Assembly (NCBI GenBank): GCA_023415595.1
Contig: JAEZJW010000218.1
Coordinates: 1 to 24,238 of the forward strand
Source: Bacillota bacterium
Lineage (GTDB): Bacteria > Bacillota > Clostridia > Lachnospirales > Lachnospiraceae
Direction of reading: 5' to 3'
DNA: 24,238 nucleotides
Below the pieces are notes generated by a model that saw nothing but the letters and a program-made list of their open reading frames with translations, searched no databases and was not told the DNA's origin. Positions 14,586 through 22,263 of this stretch are shown in pieces; the stretch's first letter is position 1; every line of letters starts with the position of its first letter. The translations under genes and the position numbers were made by a program.

Positions 14586-14873
14586 CTATTCCGTCATAAA
14601 ATACCGGATGGTCAGGAAACCGATCAGTATGATAAGTATTCCGAAGAATATATAAGATATCCCTAGATTCTGTTTATTCTTGTCCTTTACAAACTTCAGC
14701 CCGCTAAATACATTAATCAGGCCTCCTGCCGTAAACGCTGCAATCAGCAGAAATGCCCGATTCGGATACAAAAAGTTCAAGACAAGAAGGACAACCAGAA
14801 GGATACCCAGATAAGCGCCTATCCGGTCGTAGGACAGATGAAGTTCTTTTAAGCGTTGAAACAGCTTTCGCAT
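14586..14873 (-). CDS. Small three-helix membrane protein
   Basis: A 95-residue protein with a basic amphipathic start (MRKLFQRLKELHLSYDRIG) followed by three hydrophobic segments at about 20-36, 39-57 and 71-91. A Lys-rich loop (KFVKDKNKQN) separates the second and third. No family is recognised with certainty. The ATG has GGGAG 7 nt upstream and follows the argF stop codon by 23 bases, so it is the second gene of the operon. No catalytic motif can be seen. Confidence 0.75.
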   Translation of the reverse strand: MRKLFQRLKELHLSYDRIGAYLGILLVVLLVLNFLYPNRAFLLIAAFTAGGLINVFSGLKFVKDKNKQNLGISYIFFGILIILIGFLTIRYFMTE

Positions 14874-14896
14874 GAAATCGCTCCCGGTTTACTTAT

Positions 14897-15838
14897 TCAT
14901 TCTATATTTCCTAAGGTTGCTACCATAACAGCCTTTATGGTATGCATCCGGTTTTCAGCTTCGTCGAAAATAATATCCGCAAAGCGCTCAAAGACCTCTT
15001 CAGTTACTTCATTCCCTTTCACTGCCGGAAGGCAATGCAGAAGAATCGTTGATTGCTTACCGGTCTTTATAAGTAATGCATCATTCACCTGGTAAGGCTT
15101 TAAGAGCTTCACTCTCTCAGCAGCCAGATCCTCTTCACCCATAGAGCACCATACATCCGTATAGACAGCATCTGCACCCTCCATCGCATCGGTATCATCA
15201 GAAATTGTGATAACACTTCCCGAGTACTGTGCATATCCCTCGCAGAGGCTTACCAGTTCCTGCTTCGGCCATAAGTCTTTCGGTGCCAGGATGGTAATAT
15301 GAATCCCCATCTTTGCAGAACCTATCATCAGGCTATTCGCCATATTATTGCGTCCATCTCCGACATAGACGAGCTTCAACCCTTTAAGCTTACCAAACTG
15401 CTCCTTTAAAGTCAAGAAGTCAGCAAGAATCTGTGTTGGATGGTAAGTATCCGTGAGACCGTTCCATACCGGTACACCGCTGTACTTTGCAAGCTTCTCC
15501 ACAGTATCCTGCTTGTAACCTCGAAACTCAATTCCATCAAACATTCTTCCCAGAACTCTTGCTGTATCCTCTACGCTTTCTTTATGCCCAAGCTGTATAT
15601 CATCCTTACTCAGGTACTCCGGATGTCCACCTTCATCGATACAGCCAATGGTAAATGCACACCTGGTCCTGGTGGACGGTTTCTCAAAGATCAGTGCAAT
15701 ATTCTTGCCCTTCAGGCTATTTCCTGTGATGCCCTTCTTTTTATCTGCCTTTAATTTAGCTGCCAGCTCTAATAAATACTCGATTTCCTCCGAAGTAAAA
15801 TCCTTTAAGGTTAAAAAACTTCTTCCTTTCAGTGTCAT
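14897..15838 (-). CDS. argF: Ornithine carbamoyltransferase
   Basis: Transfers the carbamoyl group from carbamoyl phosphate to ornithine to give citrulline in arginine synthesis. Visible motifs are the carbamoyl-phosphate loop STRTR (55-59), FRGY near 105, the HPTQ signature (133-136) and HCLPA (268-272), all in the expected order for a 313-residue catabolic or anabolic enzyme that acts as a cytosolic trimer. I start at ATG 15838 rather than an in-frame GTG at 15847 because AGGTGG is then 5 nt upstream and MTLKGRSFLTLKDF is the usual family start. ArgR-like palindromes over the promoter suggest an anabolic, arginine-repressed role. It heads a five-gene operon. Confidence 0.96.
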   Translation of the reverse strand: MTLKGRSFLTLKDFTSEEIEYLLELAAKLKADKKKGITGNSLKGKNIALIFEKPSTRTRCAFTIGCIDEGGHPEYLSKDDIQLGHKESVEDTARVLGRMFDGIEFRGYKQDTVEKLAKYSGVPVWNGLTDTYHPTQILADFLTLKEQFGKLKGLKLVYVGDGRNNMANSLMIGSAKMGIHITILAPKDLWPKQELVSLCEGYAQYSGSVITISDDTDAMEGADAVYTDVWCSMGEEDLAAERVKLLKPYQVNDALLIKTGKQSTILLHCLPAVKGNEVTEEVFERFADIIFDEAENRMHTIKAVMVATLGNIE

Positions 15839-15880
15839 ACTCTCCACCTCTTTCTTAACACTCCTATTGAATACCCTAAT

Positions 15881-15928
15881 TTGTATAAATTATTTATATT
15901 TATACTTACTAATGTGTATTTATACATT
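15881..15928. promoter_or_regulatory. Tandem ArgR-like operator boxes upstream of argF
   Basis: TTGTATAAATTATTTATA (15881-15898) and AATGTGTATTTATACATT (15911-15928) are AT-rich 18-bp near-palindromes with TGTAT/ATA-type arms, like ARG boxes. The distal one overlaps the argF -10 element. The 12-bp gap between boxes is wider than the classic 3 bp, though an intermediate half-match (15891-15905) fills it. The repressor gene is not in the window. Confidence 0.55.
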
Positions 15929-15952
15929 ATTACAATTTCAGGTCATTGTCAA
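15924..15952 (-). promoter_or_regulatory. Promoter for the argF operon
   Basis: On the minus strand a consensus TTGACA (15947-15952) is 17 bp from TAATGT (15924-15929). The operator-like palindrome at 15911-15928 covers the -10, which fits repression by steric block. Confidence 0.65.
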
Positions 15953-15976
15953 GCAGAAACAGGAAGATAATGAAAA

Positions 15977-16016
15977 CTGCCCAAAACCGTTGTAATAAAG
16001 CCTGGGTTTTGAGCAG
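15977..16016 (-). terminator. Terminator of the LTA synthase-like gene
   Basis: On the minus strand CTGCTCAAAACC pairs with GGTTTTGGGCAG over 12 bp with one G-U, followed by TTTTC. It lies about 40 bases after the stop codon of the gene ending at 16055. Confidence 0.75.
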
Positions 16017-16054
16017 CTACATATATTATTTATTCAATTTTAGCTGGAGGTTAC

Positions 16055-17941
16055 TTACTCGGTAACGTTTTCCTCAGGAAAACTTCCGGTATTTCCTTCA
16101 TGAGTTACATATCCGGAGATCAGGTTTTGCTCCAGAATCTCCTTAGAGGTCTGCTTTAAGAGAAGGGCCTTGTCATATTGTTCCTTATAGAGGGATGCAT
16201 CCACAGTCTCATTTGTTCCGATCTTCCATGCTCTGCTGCCCTCAAAGATTTCTTCTCTCGATATCTCAAATACAATCTCATTCGTAGCAAAGGAGCCCTC
16301 AAACAAGTAAGAAGTAAAGGCAACAAAGCCTTCTTTCGCATTCGTAAGATCCTGACCCAGAATGAACGTGTTGCTATCATCCATAAGTAATCCCATGATA
16401 TTAGCAATGGTAGGCAGGAAGTCAACCTGTCCTCCGGTGGTGCTGATCGTCTGATGAACTCCGCTTCCGGGTACATGAATAATCATAGGAACATTCAACA
16501 TCTCATCATAGTCATAGGAACGGCCGATGAACCCGCTAACATCCTCGTAGACGTCCTCCATACCGCAGTTCATGCCGTGGTGATCACCGTACAGTGCAAT
16601 TACCGTATTCTCATACAGACCTTCCGCCTTTAAATCCTCGATAAATTGTCCGATTGCTTCATCGGTATAATGAACTGTTTCGAGATAATCTCCGAATTTA
16701 GTTTCTTTATCTTCTTCCAGCAGCTCCAGGGTACGGTATTGCTCCTCCAGGATAAACGGATGATGATTCGTCAGCGTAATCACAAACGAGAAATAGGGCT
16801 GCGTCTGGCTCTTTAAGATGGGAACCAGCTGTTTGAACATGGATTTGTCCGAAACTCCTAATCCAATCATTTCATCCTGATTTAGGTCTTCCATACTGAT
16901 ATAGTCTTCAAAGCCCTGCTCAGGATATGCACTCTCCCTGTTCCAGAAGGAACCCTCATAACCATGTACCGCAAAGGCTTTGTACCCTTGGTCACGCATC
17001 ATCCAGGGTAATCCGTTATAAGTATTTTCTTCAAAGAGCCGGTAGCTCTCACCATCAATAATCGGATACAGACTGTTTAATGTAGAAAACTCAGCATCTG
17101 CCGTGTTTCCCTTACCGATGTTAGAGTAATACTGGTCATAATAAATGGAGTCACTTGCGATTAATTTATTCAGATTCGGTGTTATTTGCTGTCCGTTATA
17201 TTCCTTACCGATGACGAAGTCCTGCATCGCTTCCATCTGTATGACAATCAGATTCTTACCTTTGCCGATGCTGTTAAATTTGGGTCCCTCCGCCTCCGGC
17301 ACCACATCCTCGAGAACCTCAAGAATCTCTTCCTCTTCCATCGATTCCGGTGCAACTTTATCCACAAGTGTTTCACAGATATCGTTCACGTGGCTTGTGA
17401 AGAATTCCATCGTATTCACACGGGCTATTGCCGCGGAATGAAACGGGTTGATCACCATTGTAATAATCACCGCTGTCAGAATATAAACCGCATATTTAAT
17501 CTTACCGCGAAAAGGCCATTTGATCTGGCTCAGTTTATCCGTATACTTCTTAAAATTATGGTACACAAAGGGGATATCCACAAACAGCAGAAAGCTGGCC
17601 GGAATCAAGGTAGCCAGAAAGCTCTGGGGTACCGCGGTAACAGCTTTGGCCTGCCACAGCTGACGAATGGATACCGTCTGGTTATAATAATTATAATACA
17701 TCGTATCTGCAAACATCAGTAAGCTGAGGAGTGCATATACCACGAGGAATATTCCCCGCTTTCTCTTCAATCCGCACTTACATAATGCCACAAACATAAT
17801 ACCCCATACTGCAAGGCTCATCAGGATCATGATGACCTCCATACGGTTAACCTCAATTAGGGTATAATATACTGCCATCTTCGCAGCAAATAATACGCCG
17901 ATAAAATACGGTGATGACAAAAACTCTTTAATCTTTTTCAT
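16055..17941 (-). CDS. LTA synthase family sulfatase-fold membrane enzyme
   Basis: A 628-residue polytopic protein. About five transmembrane helices occupy residues 10-175, followed by an extracellular alkaline-phosphatase/sulfatase-fold domain (about 225-570). The metal ligand Glu237 is in VIQMEAMQ and the presumed nucleophile Thr280 in GKGNTADAEF; TLTNHHPF and ALYGDHHGMN provide further metal or substrate residues. LtaS-type enzymes transfer glycerol phosphate from phosphatidylglycerol onto a growing teichoic acid outside the membrane. The family also includes primases and other phosphoglycerol transferases, and I cannot tell which this is. GGGGGAA precedes the ATG. It is monocistronic, with a promoter at 18002-18030 and a terminator at 15977-16016. 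Confidence 0.9.
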   Translation of the reverse strand: MKKIKEFLSSPYFIGVLFAAKMAVYYTLIEVNRMEVIMILMSLAVWGIMFVALCKCGLKRKRGIFLVVYALLSLLMFADTMYYNYYNQTVSIRQLWQAKAVTAVPQSFLATLIPASFLLFVDIPFVYHNFKKYTDKLSQIKWPFRGKIKYAVYILTAVIITMVINPFHSAAIARVNTMEFFTSHVNDICETLVDKVAPESMEEEEILEVLEDVVPEAEGPKFNSIGKGKNLIVIQMEAMQDFVIGKEYNGQQITPNLNKLIASDSIYYDQYYSNIGKGNTADAEFSTLNSLYPIIDGESYRLFEENTYNGLPWMMRDQGYKAFAVHGYEGSFWNRESAYPEQGFEDYISMEDLNQDEMIGLGVSDKSMFKQLVPILKSQTQPYFSFVITLTNHHPFILEEQYRTLELLEEDKETKFGDYLETVHYTDEAIGQFIEDLKAEGLYENTVIALYGDHHGMNCGMEDVYEDVSGFIGRSYDYDEMLNVPMIIHVPGSGVHQTISTTGGQVDFLPTIANIMGLLMDDSNTFILGQDLTNAKEGFVAFTSYLFEGSFATNEIVFEISREEIFEGSRAWKIGTNETVDASLYKEQYDKALLLKQTSKEILEQNLISGYVTHEGNTGSFPEENVTE

Positions 17942-18001
17942 AATTCCCCCGAAGAAACCTAAAAAACAAGCTATCAGTTAATTTAATCTAAGGCTAACAG
18001 T

Positions 18002-18030
18002 ATAATAGCTCAATGTCAGATTATAATCAA
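18002..18030 (-). promoter_or_regulatory. Promoter for the LTA synthase-like gene
   Basis: On the minus strand TTGATT (18025-18030), 17 bp and TATTAT (18002-18007) form a good promoter about 60 bp before the start codon. Confidence 0.65.
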
Positions 18031-18103
18031 GCGGTAAAATACTTAATTTTTTCTTAATTTTGCACAATTTATTATAGATTTTCCCTATAAAGGAAGATAA
18101 ACC

Positions 18104-18119
18104 AGCAAACCGGTTTGCT
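18104..18119. promoter_or_regulatory. Perfect 16-bp palindrome resembling a LacI/GalR-family operator
   Basis: AGCAAACCGGTTTGCT is fully self-complementary and has the AANCGNTT core centred on CG that is typical of LacI/GalR-family operators. It lies 74 bp upstream of the -35 at 18025 and just beyond the SPFH terminator. With no loop it is a poor hairpin, which favours a protein site. Confidence 0.4.
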
Positions 18120-18132
18120 TGTCATGAATAAA

Positions 18133-18179
18133 GATGCTGCAGGACATCGGAACTCTATCATTTCCATGCCTGCAACATC
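18133..18179 (-). terminator. Terminator of the nfeD-SPFH operon
   Basis: On the minus strand GATGTTGCAGG pairs with CCTGCAGCATC (one G-U), with a second inner stem CATGGAA/TTCCGATG, followed by TTTATTC. It begins about 20 bases after the SPFH stop codon. Confidence 0.75.
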
Positions 18180-18199
18180 CCTTTTCTTATTATAAGAAA

Positions 18200-19126
18200 T
18201 TATTCGTCCTTACTTACCTCTGTAAAGGACTTTGCCAGACCGGCAAGACCCTGTATCTCGGAAGGAATAATAATCTTCGTCGCCTTACCGTCTGCCGCCT
18301 TCGCAAATGCCTCCAGACTCTTCAGCTGAATAACGGCGCTCTGTGGTGCAGCTTCGTTCAGGAAACGGATACCGTCAGCGTTAGCCTTCTGAATCTGAAG
18401 AATTGCTTCTGCCTGACCTTCTGCTTCCCGGATGGTAGCTTCCTTCTTTGCTTCTGCTCGTAAAATCGCGGACAGCTTCTCACCTTCTGCTTCCAGGACT
18501 GCCGATTCCTTCTTACCTTCAGCCACAAGAACTGCGGAGCGTTTCTGACCTTCCGCGATCAGGATGGATTCTCTTCTTTCACGCTCAGCCTTCATCTGCT
18601 TCTCCATCGCATCCTGAATCGCTGCCGGAGGAATGATGTTCTTCAGTTCCACACGGGTTACCTTAATTCCCCAAGGATCTGTTGCCACATCCAATGTGAC
18701 CCTCATCTTGGTATTGATGATCTCTCTGGAGGTTAAGGTCTCATCGAGCTCCAGGTCGCCGATAATATTTCTTAAGGTGGTTGCAGTCAGATTTTCGATT
18801 GCTAACATCGGGCTTTCAACACCATAGGCAAAAAGCTTCGGATCGGTAATCTGGAAAAATACCACAGTATCGATTTTCATTGTAACGTTATCCTTAGTTA
18901 TTACAGGCTGAGGCGGAAAATCAACAACCTGTTCCTTTAGCAGAACTCTTCTGGCGACCTTATCAATTAAAGGCGCTTTGACATGAATACCGACATCCCA
19001 GGTGGTCTGATAGCCCCCTAACCTCTCAATAACATAGGCATGTGCCTGGGGAACAATCTTAACACAGGAAGCCAGAATTAATAAAACAATTACCGCAACC
19101 GATATTGCAACAATCTGAAAAACCAT
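18200..19126 (-). CDS. SPFH/stomatin-like (band 7) membrane protein
   Basis: A 308-residue protein with one N-terminal membrane anchor (about 3-24), then an SPFH domain (about 25-185; IVPQAHAYVIERLGGYQTTW, PPQPVITKDNVTM, DPWGIKVTRVELKNIIPP). A long Ala/Glu-rich helical region follows (about 185-250) with repeated AEGxKxSAxL units, of the kind that oligomerises in flotillins and stomatins, and a hydrophobic C-terminus. Such proteins form large ring or cage assemblies in membrane microdomains. Its ATG follows the nfeD stop codon by 3 nt; this nfeD-stomatin pairing is a known conserved operon, probably for membrane organisation or stress. Confidence 0.93.
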   Translation of the reverse strand: MVFQIVAISVAVIVLLILASCVKIVPQAHAYVIERLGGYQTTWDVGIHVKAPLIDKVARRVLLKEQVVDFPPQPVITKDNVTMKIDTVVFFQITDPKLFAYGVESPMLAIENLTATTLRNIIGDLELDETLTSREIINTKMRVTLDVATDPWGIKVTRVELKNIIPPAAIQDAMEKQMKAERERRESILIAEGQKRSAVLVAEGKKESAVLEAEGEKLSAILRAEAKKEATIREAEGQAEAILQIQKANADGIRFLNEAAPQSAVIQLKSLEAFAKAADGKATKIIIPSEIQGLAGLAKSFTEVSKDE

Positions 19127-19129
19127 TTT

Positions 19130-19564
19130 CTACTCCTCCTTTTTCTTCACAATTAATTTTACACCGGATATATCCTGAACGATTACCCGTATTCCAGCCT
19201 CAATGATACTGCTGTCCGAAGATCTGGCTGTCCATTCCTGACCATCTACAATTACCTGACCCTGTGCGTGGATATTATCAATGGTTATCGTAACCAGCGC
19301 TTCCTTACCGACCAAGCCCTCATAATTCGTCTTAACCCTCTTCGGATTAAAATATTTTATAACATAAGGTCTGGTGAAATATAATAACAGCACGGAGATA
19401 ACCAGGAAAAGGATGATCTCCACAAGCAGATTATCATAAAACAGGGAAACGATAAATGCTACCAATGCACCACCTGCAAACCATATGGTCGTCAGGCCCA
19501 GGGTAATGATTTCTATTAAAAGAAGTACTGCCAATAAAATAAGCCATGCAATCGAGTTCGTCAT
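19130..19564 (-). CDS. NfeD family membrane protein
   Basis: A 144-residue short-form NfeD. Two to three transmembrane segments occupy about 5-68, with the characteristic acidic LLIEIITLGLTTIWFAGGALVA start. A C-terminal OB-fold domain of about 55 residues follows, with GLVGKEALVTI and GQVIVDGQEWTARS. It lacks the ClpP-like protease domain of long-form NfeD. It is the first gene of the nfeD-SPFH operon. The OB domain is thought to face the cytosol and interact with the stomatin partner; that is family knowledge. Confidence 0.92.
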   Translation of the reverse strand: MTNSIAWLILLAVLLLIEIITLGLTTIWFAGGALVAFIVSLFYDNLLVEIILFLVISVLLLYFTRPYVIKYFNPKRVKTNYEGLVGKEALVTITIDNIHAQGQVIVDGQEWTARSSDSSIIEAGIRVIVQDISGVKLIVKKKEE

Positions 19565-19600
19565 CTTATTCCCCCTTTCCTAATACTTATTGTTTATCTA

Positions 19601-19629
19601 ATTTTATATGAATACTCTGTAGAATACAA
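19601..19629 (-). promoter_or_regulatory. Promoter for the nfeD-SPFH operon
   Basis: On the minus strand TTGTAT (19624-19629), 17 bp and TAAAAT (19601-19606) lie about 40 bp before the nfeD start codon, which has AAAGGGGGA just upstream. Confidence 0.55.
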
Positions 19630-19674
19630 TAGAGAAACCCCTTTTCTAATTATCTTTTAATTTAGGATATAAGA

Positions 19675-19737
19675 TCAGCCCTGAATTTATGCTGTCAACG
19701 TGAGACTGGTTTCATCACGGCATATTTTCAGGGCTGA
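19675..19737 (-). terminator. Long hairpin downstream of the VTC-DUF4956 operon
   Basis: TCAGCCCTGAA (19675-19685) pairs with TTCAGGGCTGA (19727-19737), and the inner stem TATGC/GCATA encloses a 30-nt loop. It is 83 bases past the DUF4956 stop codon. A clear U-tract is missing on the minus strand (TCTTATATCC), so termination is likely but not certain. Confidence 0.55.
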
Positions 19738-19819
19738 ATTATTCGACAATATCAGAAGCGATCTTACTGAGACCTGTATCTGTTAAGTACAAAACATAGA
19801 AGTATGACTTAGCTTTGAA

Positions 19820-20509
19820 TTATAGCTGGATTTCATTACTTTCCTTCGTGTAGATCATGATGTTCAGGTTCCCGTTTCTGCTTCTGAGTTCATCCATAAA
19901 TTCCTTCTCTGATTTTTCATCCTTCATATTCATATGATAGGTAAGTTCGAATAGGGTTCCAAGATTTGAGGTTCTTACCTTTTGAAGCTTGCACTTACTG
20001 GTATATTTCTCAAACACATCATCAAATGCTCCCTGATAATTCATATCCTCCGGGATTGTTACCCTAAGTCTTTTCTCAGTGCTTTTCGCAACACCGAAGC
20101 CAAGCTTGCTAAGGAGGAATAACGTCAGACAAAGAAGAAGAGTAACTGCTCCTCCAAAGGCGATAAATCCTGTACCGGAGGATAAACCTGCTGCCACAGT
20201 CATGAATACAAAGGAAATATCCTTGGAATCTCCGGGAACACTCCTAAAACGTACCAGTGCAAATACACCAGCCATGGAAAAGGCTCTGGCAATATTACTG
20301 CCGATCAGGAGGATGACCACGGAAATAATTACGGGCAGAATTACAAGACTCAGGGCCAGGTTAGATGACTGGCTGTCCTTTGCGGTGATCAGTAAATAAA
20401 CGATACTGATCACAAGCCCTGATAATAATGCCACCAGAATACAGAGCAGAGTTTTGCTTAAGTCCATAGGAACATCTATGGCCGGATTAGAAAAGATTGA
20501 ATCAAACAT
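19820..20509 (-). CDS. DUF4956 membrane protein
   Basis: A 229-residue protein with four hydrophobic segments (about 20-42, 50-71, 100-118 and 119-134), the hallmark SMAGVFALVRFRSVPGDSK (about 78-96) between the second and third, and a C-terminal cytosolic domain of about 90 residues. The ATG overlaps the end of the upstream VTC gene by 8 bp, so the two are coupled. DUF4956 is repeatedly found beside VTC-domain proteins in bacteria. A role as the membrane partner that moves or anchors polyphosphate synthesis is inference. Confidence 0.9.
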   Translation of the reverse strand: MFDSIFSNPAIDVPMDLSKTLLCILVALLSGLVISIVYLLITAKDSQSSNLALSLVILPVIISVVILLIGSNIARAFSMAGVFALVRFRSVPGDSKDISFVFMTVAAGLSSGTGFIAFGGAVTLLLCLTLFLLSKLGFGVAKSTEKRLRVTIPEDMNYQGAFDDVFEKYTSKCKLQKVRTSNLGTLFELTYHMNMKDEKSEKEFMDELRSRNGNLNIMIYTKESNEIQL

Positions 20510-21299
20510 CGTACATTTCCTCCTTCAGGATAATATTATTGAGGTCTATCTTAGGTAGTTCTTTCTGTAGTATGGTTTTTTGATATTCACTTCCGTATTT
20601 CGAGAAGGAAGCAGGATAGATCCGATATGTACTTAACAGTCTTGCAAACCACAGCGGCAAAGCATTCTCTGCTTTTGCCTCCATGATCCAGAGGCCCTCC
20701 GGCAATAAGCTTTCGCCATAAATGCCGATATCAAGTCCCAAATCCTCCCGTCTGGTCAGGATGTTCGTATCGAAGGTTACCCGGAAACCGTTATCCTCTT
20801 TCCCAAAATATGCATTCCTGTCATAGGATAGATAAAGCTTCGGTTTTAAGGGATACCGATTCATCAGCTGATCGATCTCCCGGAAGACCTGATGACTCAT
20901 ATAGCTTTTAGGAGCAGGCTTCTCCCTCGTTAGCATATACCGGTAAGCCTCCTCCAGTCTCATTGAGGTTCGTCTCTTATTTACCTTACCATCGAACTTC
21001 TTCTTGATCTCCAGATAGACCTTATCCCCCGGCCGAACCACACCATAGCTTCTCAGTCTAAGCTTCTCCTTATAAGCCGGTTTATCGATGGATTTACGGA
21101 TCAGATCATGTCGGTCCGTATCATAATAAATATTACAGATTGTATAAAACTCCCCATTCCTGCTATAGGCATCCACTTCCATGTAATCCTCAAGAATGGG
21201 CCGAATTTTCCGATATACATCATCTGTCAGCAGATATTTAATTTCACTTCGATTAAAGACTTCAATCGCCAAACTCCCGCACCTCTGTCCCCTATGCAT
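20502..21299 (-). CDS. VTC-domain polyphosphate polymerase
   Basis: A 265-residue soluble protein with the triphosphate-tunnel fold of yeast Vtc4. Motifs, in order: NRSEIKYLL (16-24), NIYYDTDRHDLI (56-67), KEKLRLRSYG (77-86), KVYLEIKKKFDGKVNKRR (93-110), LSYDRNAYFG and VTFDTNI, then IMEAKAENALPLWF (205-218). The Lys/Arg/Glu residues line the tunnel that binds nucleotide, metal and the growing polyphosphate chain. The ATG at 21299 has GGGAG 9 nt upstream. A TTG at 21272 with AGAGGTG upstream is a serious alternative that would drop nine residues not typical of the family. No CotH-like kinase, a common third partner, is present. Confidence 0.9.
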   Translation of the reverse strand: MHRGQRCGSLAIEVFNRSEIKYLLTDDVYRKIRPILEDYMEVDAYSRNGEFYTICNIYYDTDRHDLIRKSIDKPAYKEKLRLRSYGVVRPGDKVYLEIKKKFDGKVNKRRTSMRLEEAYRYMLTREKPAPKSYMSHQVFREIDQLMNRYPLKPKLYLSYDRNAYFGKEDNGFRVTFDTNILTRREDLGLDIGIYGESLLPEGLWIMEAKAENALPLWFARLLSTYRIYPASFSKYGSEYQKTILQKELPKIDLNNIILKEEMYDV

Positions 21300-21405
21300 A
21301 CAGAAAGACTCCCAAATCCACTTGCCTTTTTCTGTAAGCTATAAGAACCTTCTTTCCGTTTTCTAGGCTTCCAGCAACAATAGCAATTTTAACAGTCTGT
21401 GCGCC

Positions 21406-22218
21406 TCATCTTTCAGAATTTTTCCTTCGTTGTCTCTGGACTTCATACATTAAAATAGCAGCGGCTACTGCAGCATTCAGTGATTCCACCTTCCCCTCCA
21501 TGGGAATCCGGATTAGGCTGTCTGCCAGTGAAGAGGCTTCCTCCGATAAGCCATTCGCCTCATTTCCGATCAGAATTGCACTACTCGTTACGAAGCTTCC
21601 TTCCGTATCATAGGATTCCCCGGACAGATGTGCCGCAAAAACCTGAATTCCATGTTCTTTCAGCTTTCTCACGGTGCCGTTAAAATCCTCGGCCCTGTAA
21701 AACGGAACCCTGAAGATCGATCCCATCGTGGATCGTATGACCTTGGGATTATAGATATCCACACAGGTACTGTTTAAAATAACTCCCGTCATACCGGCTC
21801 CCTCTGCGGTTCTTATCATGGTGCCCAGATTACCGGGATCCCGGATGTCCTCCAGTAGCAGCAGGCAGGGATTTTCCTTAGAAATCATCTCCTCCAGGGC
21901 GTATCCCGCACCTCTTACCAAGCCCAGAACCCCTTGGGGTGTCATTGTTTCGGAGACCTCCTGGAATACCTTATCAGCGATAACCTCATATTCGAAGCCA
22001 TGAAAAAAGCCGGGGTCAGATAACAGCTTCTCATGATAGAAGCCTTCGGAAAAATAAGCCTTGGCAAGGCTCCCTTCGAGCCTTGCCTCCTCAAATATCC
22101 TAAGCCCTTCAATCACAAAAAGCCCTTGCTCTTCCCTGGCTTTTGATTTTTTAAGTAATAAGGAAATATACTTGATCTGTTGATTACTTGAACTGCTAAT
22201 TACAGTAATTGGTTTCAT
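21406..22218 (-). CDS. TrmH/SpoU-family RNA 2'-O-methyltransferase
   Basis: A 270-residue SPOUT enzyme. An N-terminal substrate-binding domain (about 1-100; SSSNQQIKYISLLLKKSKAR, FVIEGLRIFEEA) precedes a knotted catalytic domain with motif 1 DPGNLGTMIRTA (127-138, including Asn130 and Arg136), motif 2 IGNEANGLS (217-225) and motif 3 IPMEGKVESLNAAVA (238-252). It transfers methyl from S-adenosylmethionine to ribose 2'-OH, in rRNA or tRNA; the target cannot be told from sequence. It lies 45 bases downstream of prfA on the same strand, probably in one operon with prmC and prfA, a common set around translation. Confidence 0.92.
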   Translation of the reverse strand: MKPITVISSSSNQQIKYISLLLKKSKAREEQGLFVIEGLRIFEEARLEGSLAKAYFSEGFYHEKLLSDPGFFHGFEYEVIADKVFQEVSETMTPQGVLGLVRGAGYALEEMISKENPCLLLLEDIRDPGNLGTMIRTAEGAGMTGVILNSTCVDIYNPKVIRSTMGSIFRVPFYRAEDFNGTVRKLKEHGIQVFAAHLSGESYDTEGSFVTSSAILIGNEANGLSEEASSLADSLIRIPMEGKVESLNAAVAAAILMYEVQRQRRKNSER

Positions 22219-22263
22219 AAAGTGTCCCCTTGCTTACTGCGATATGGGATTTGATGTTATGCA

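Noticed and set aside
17186..17722. 178-residue plus-strand frame opposite the LTA synthase-like gene
   Set aside because: It is a shadow of a well supported membrane enzyme gene with sulfatase motifs in the opposite strand.
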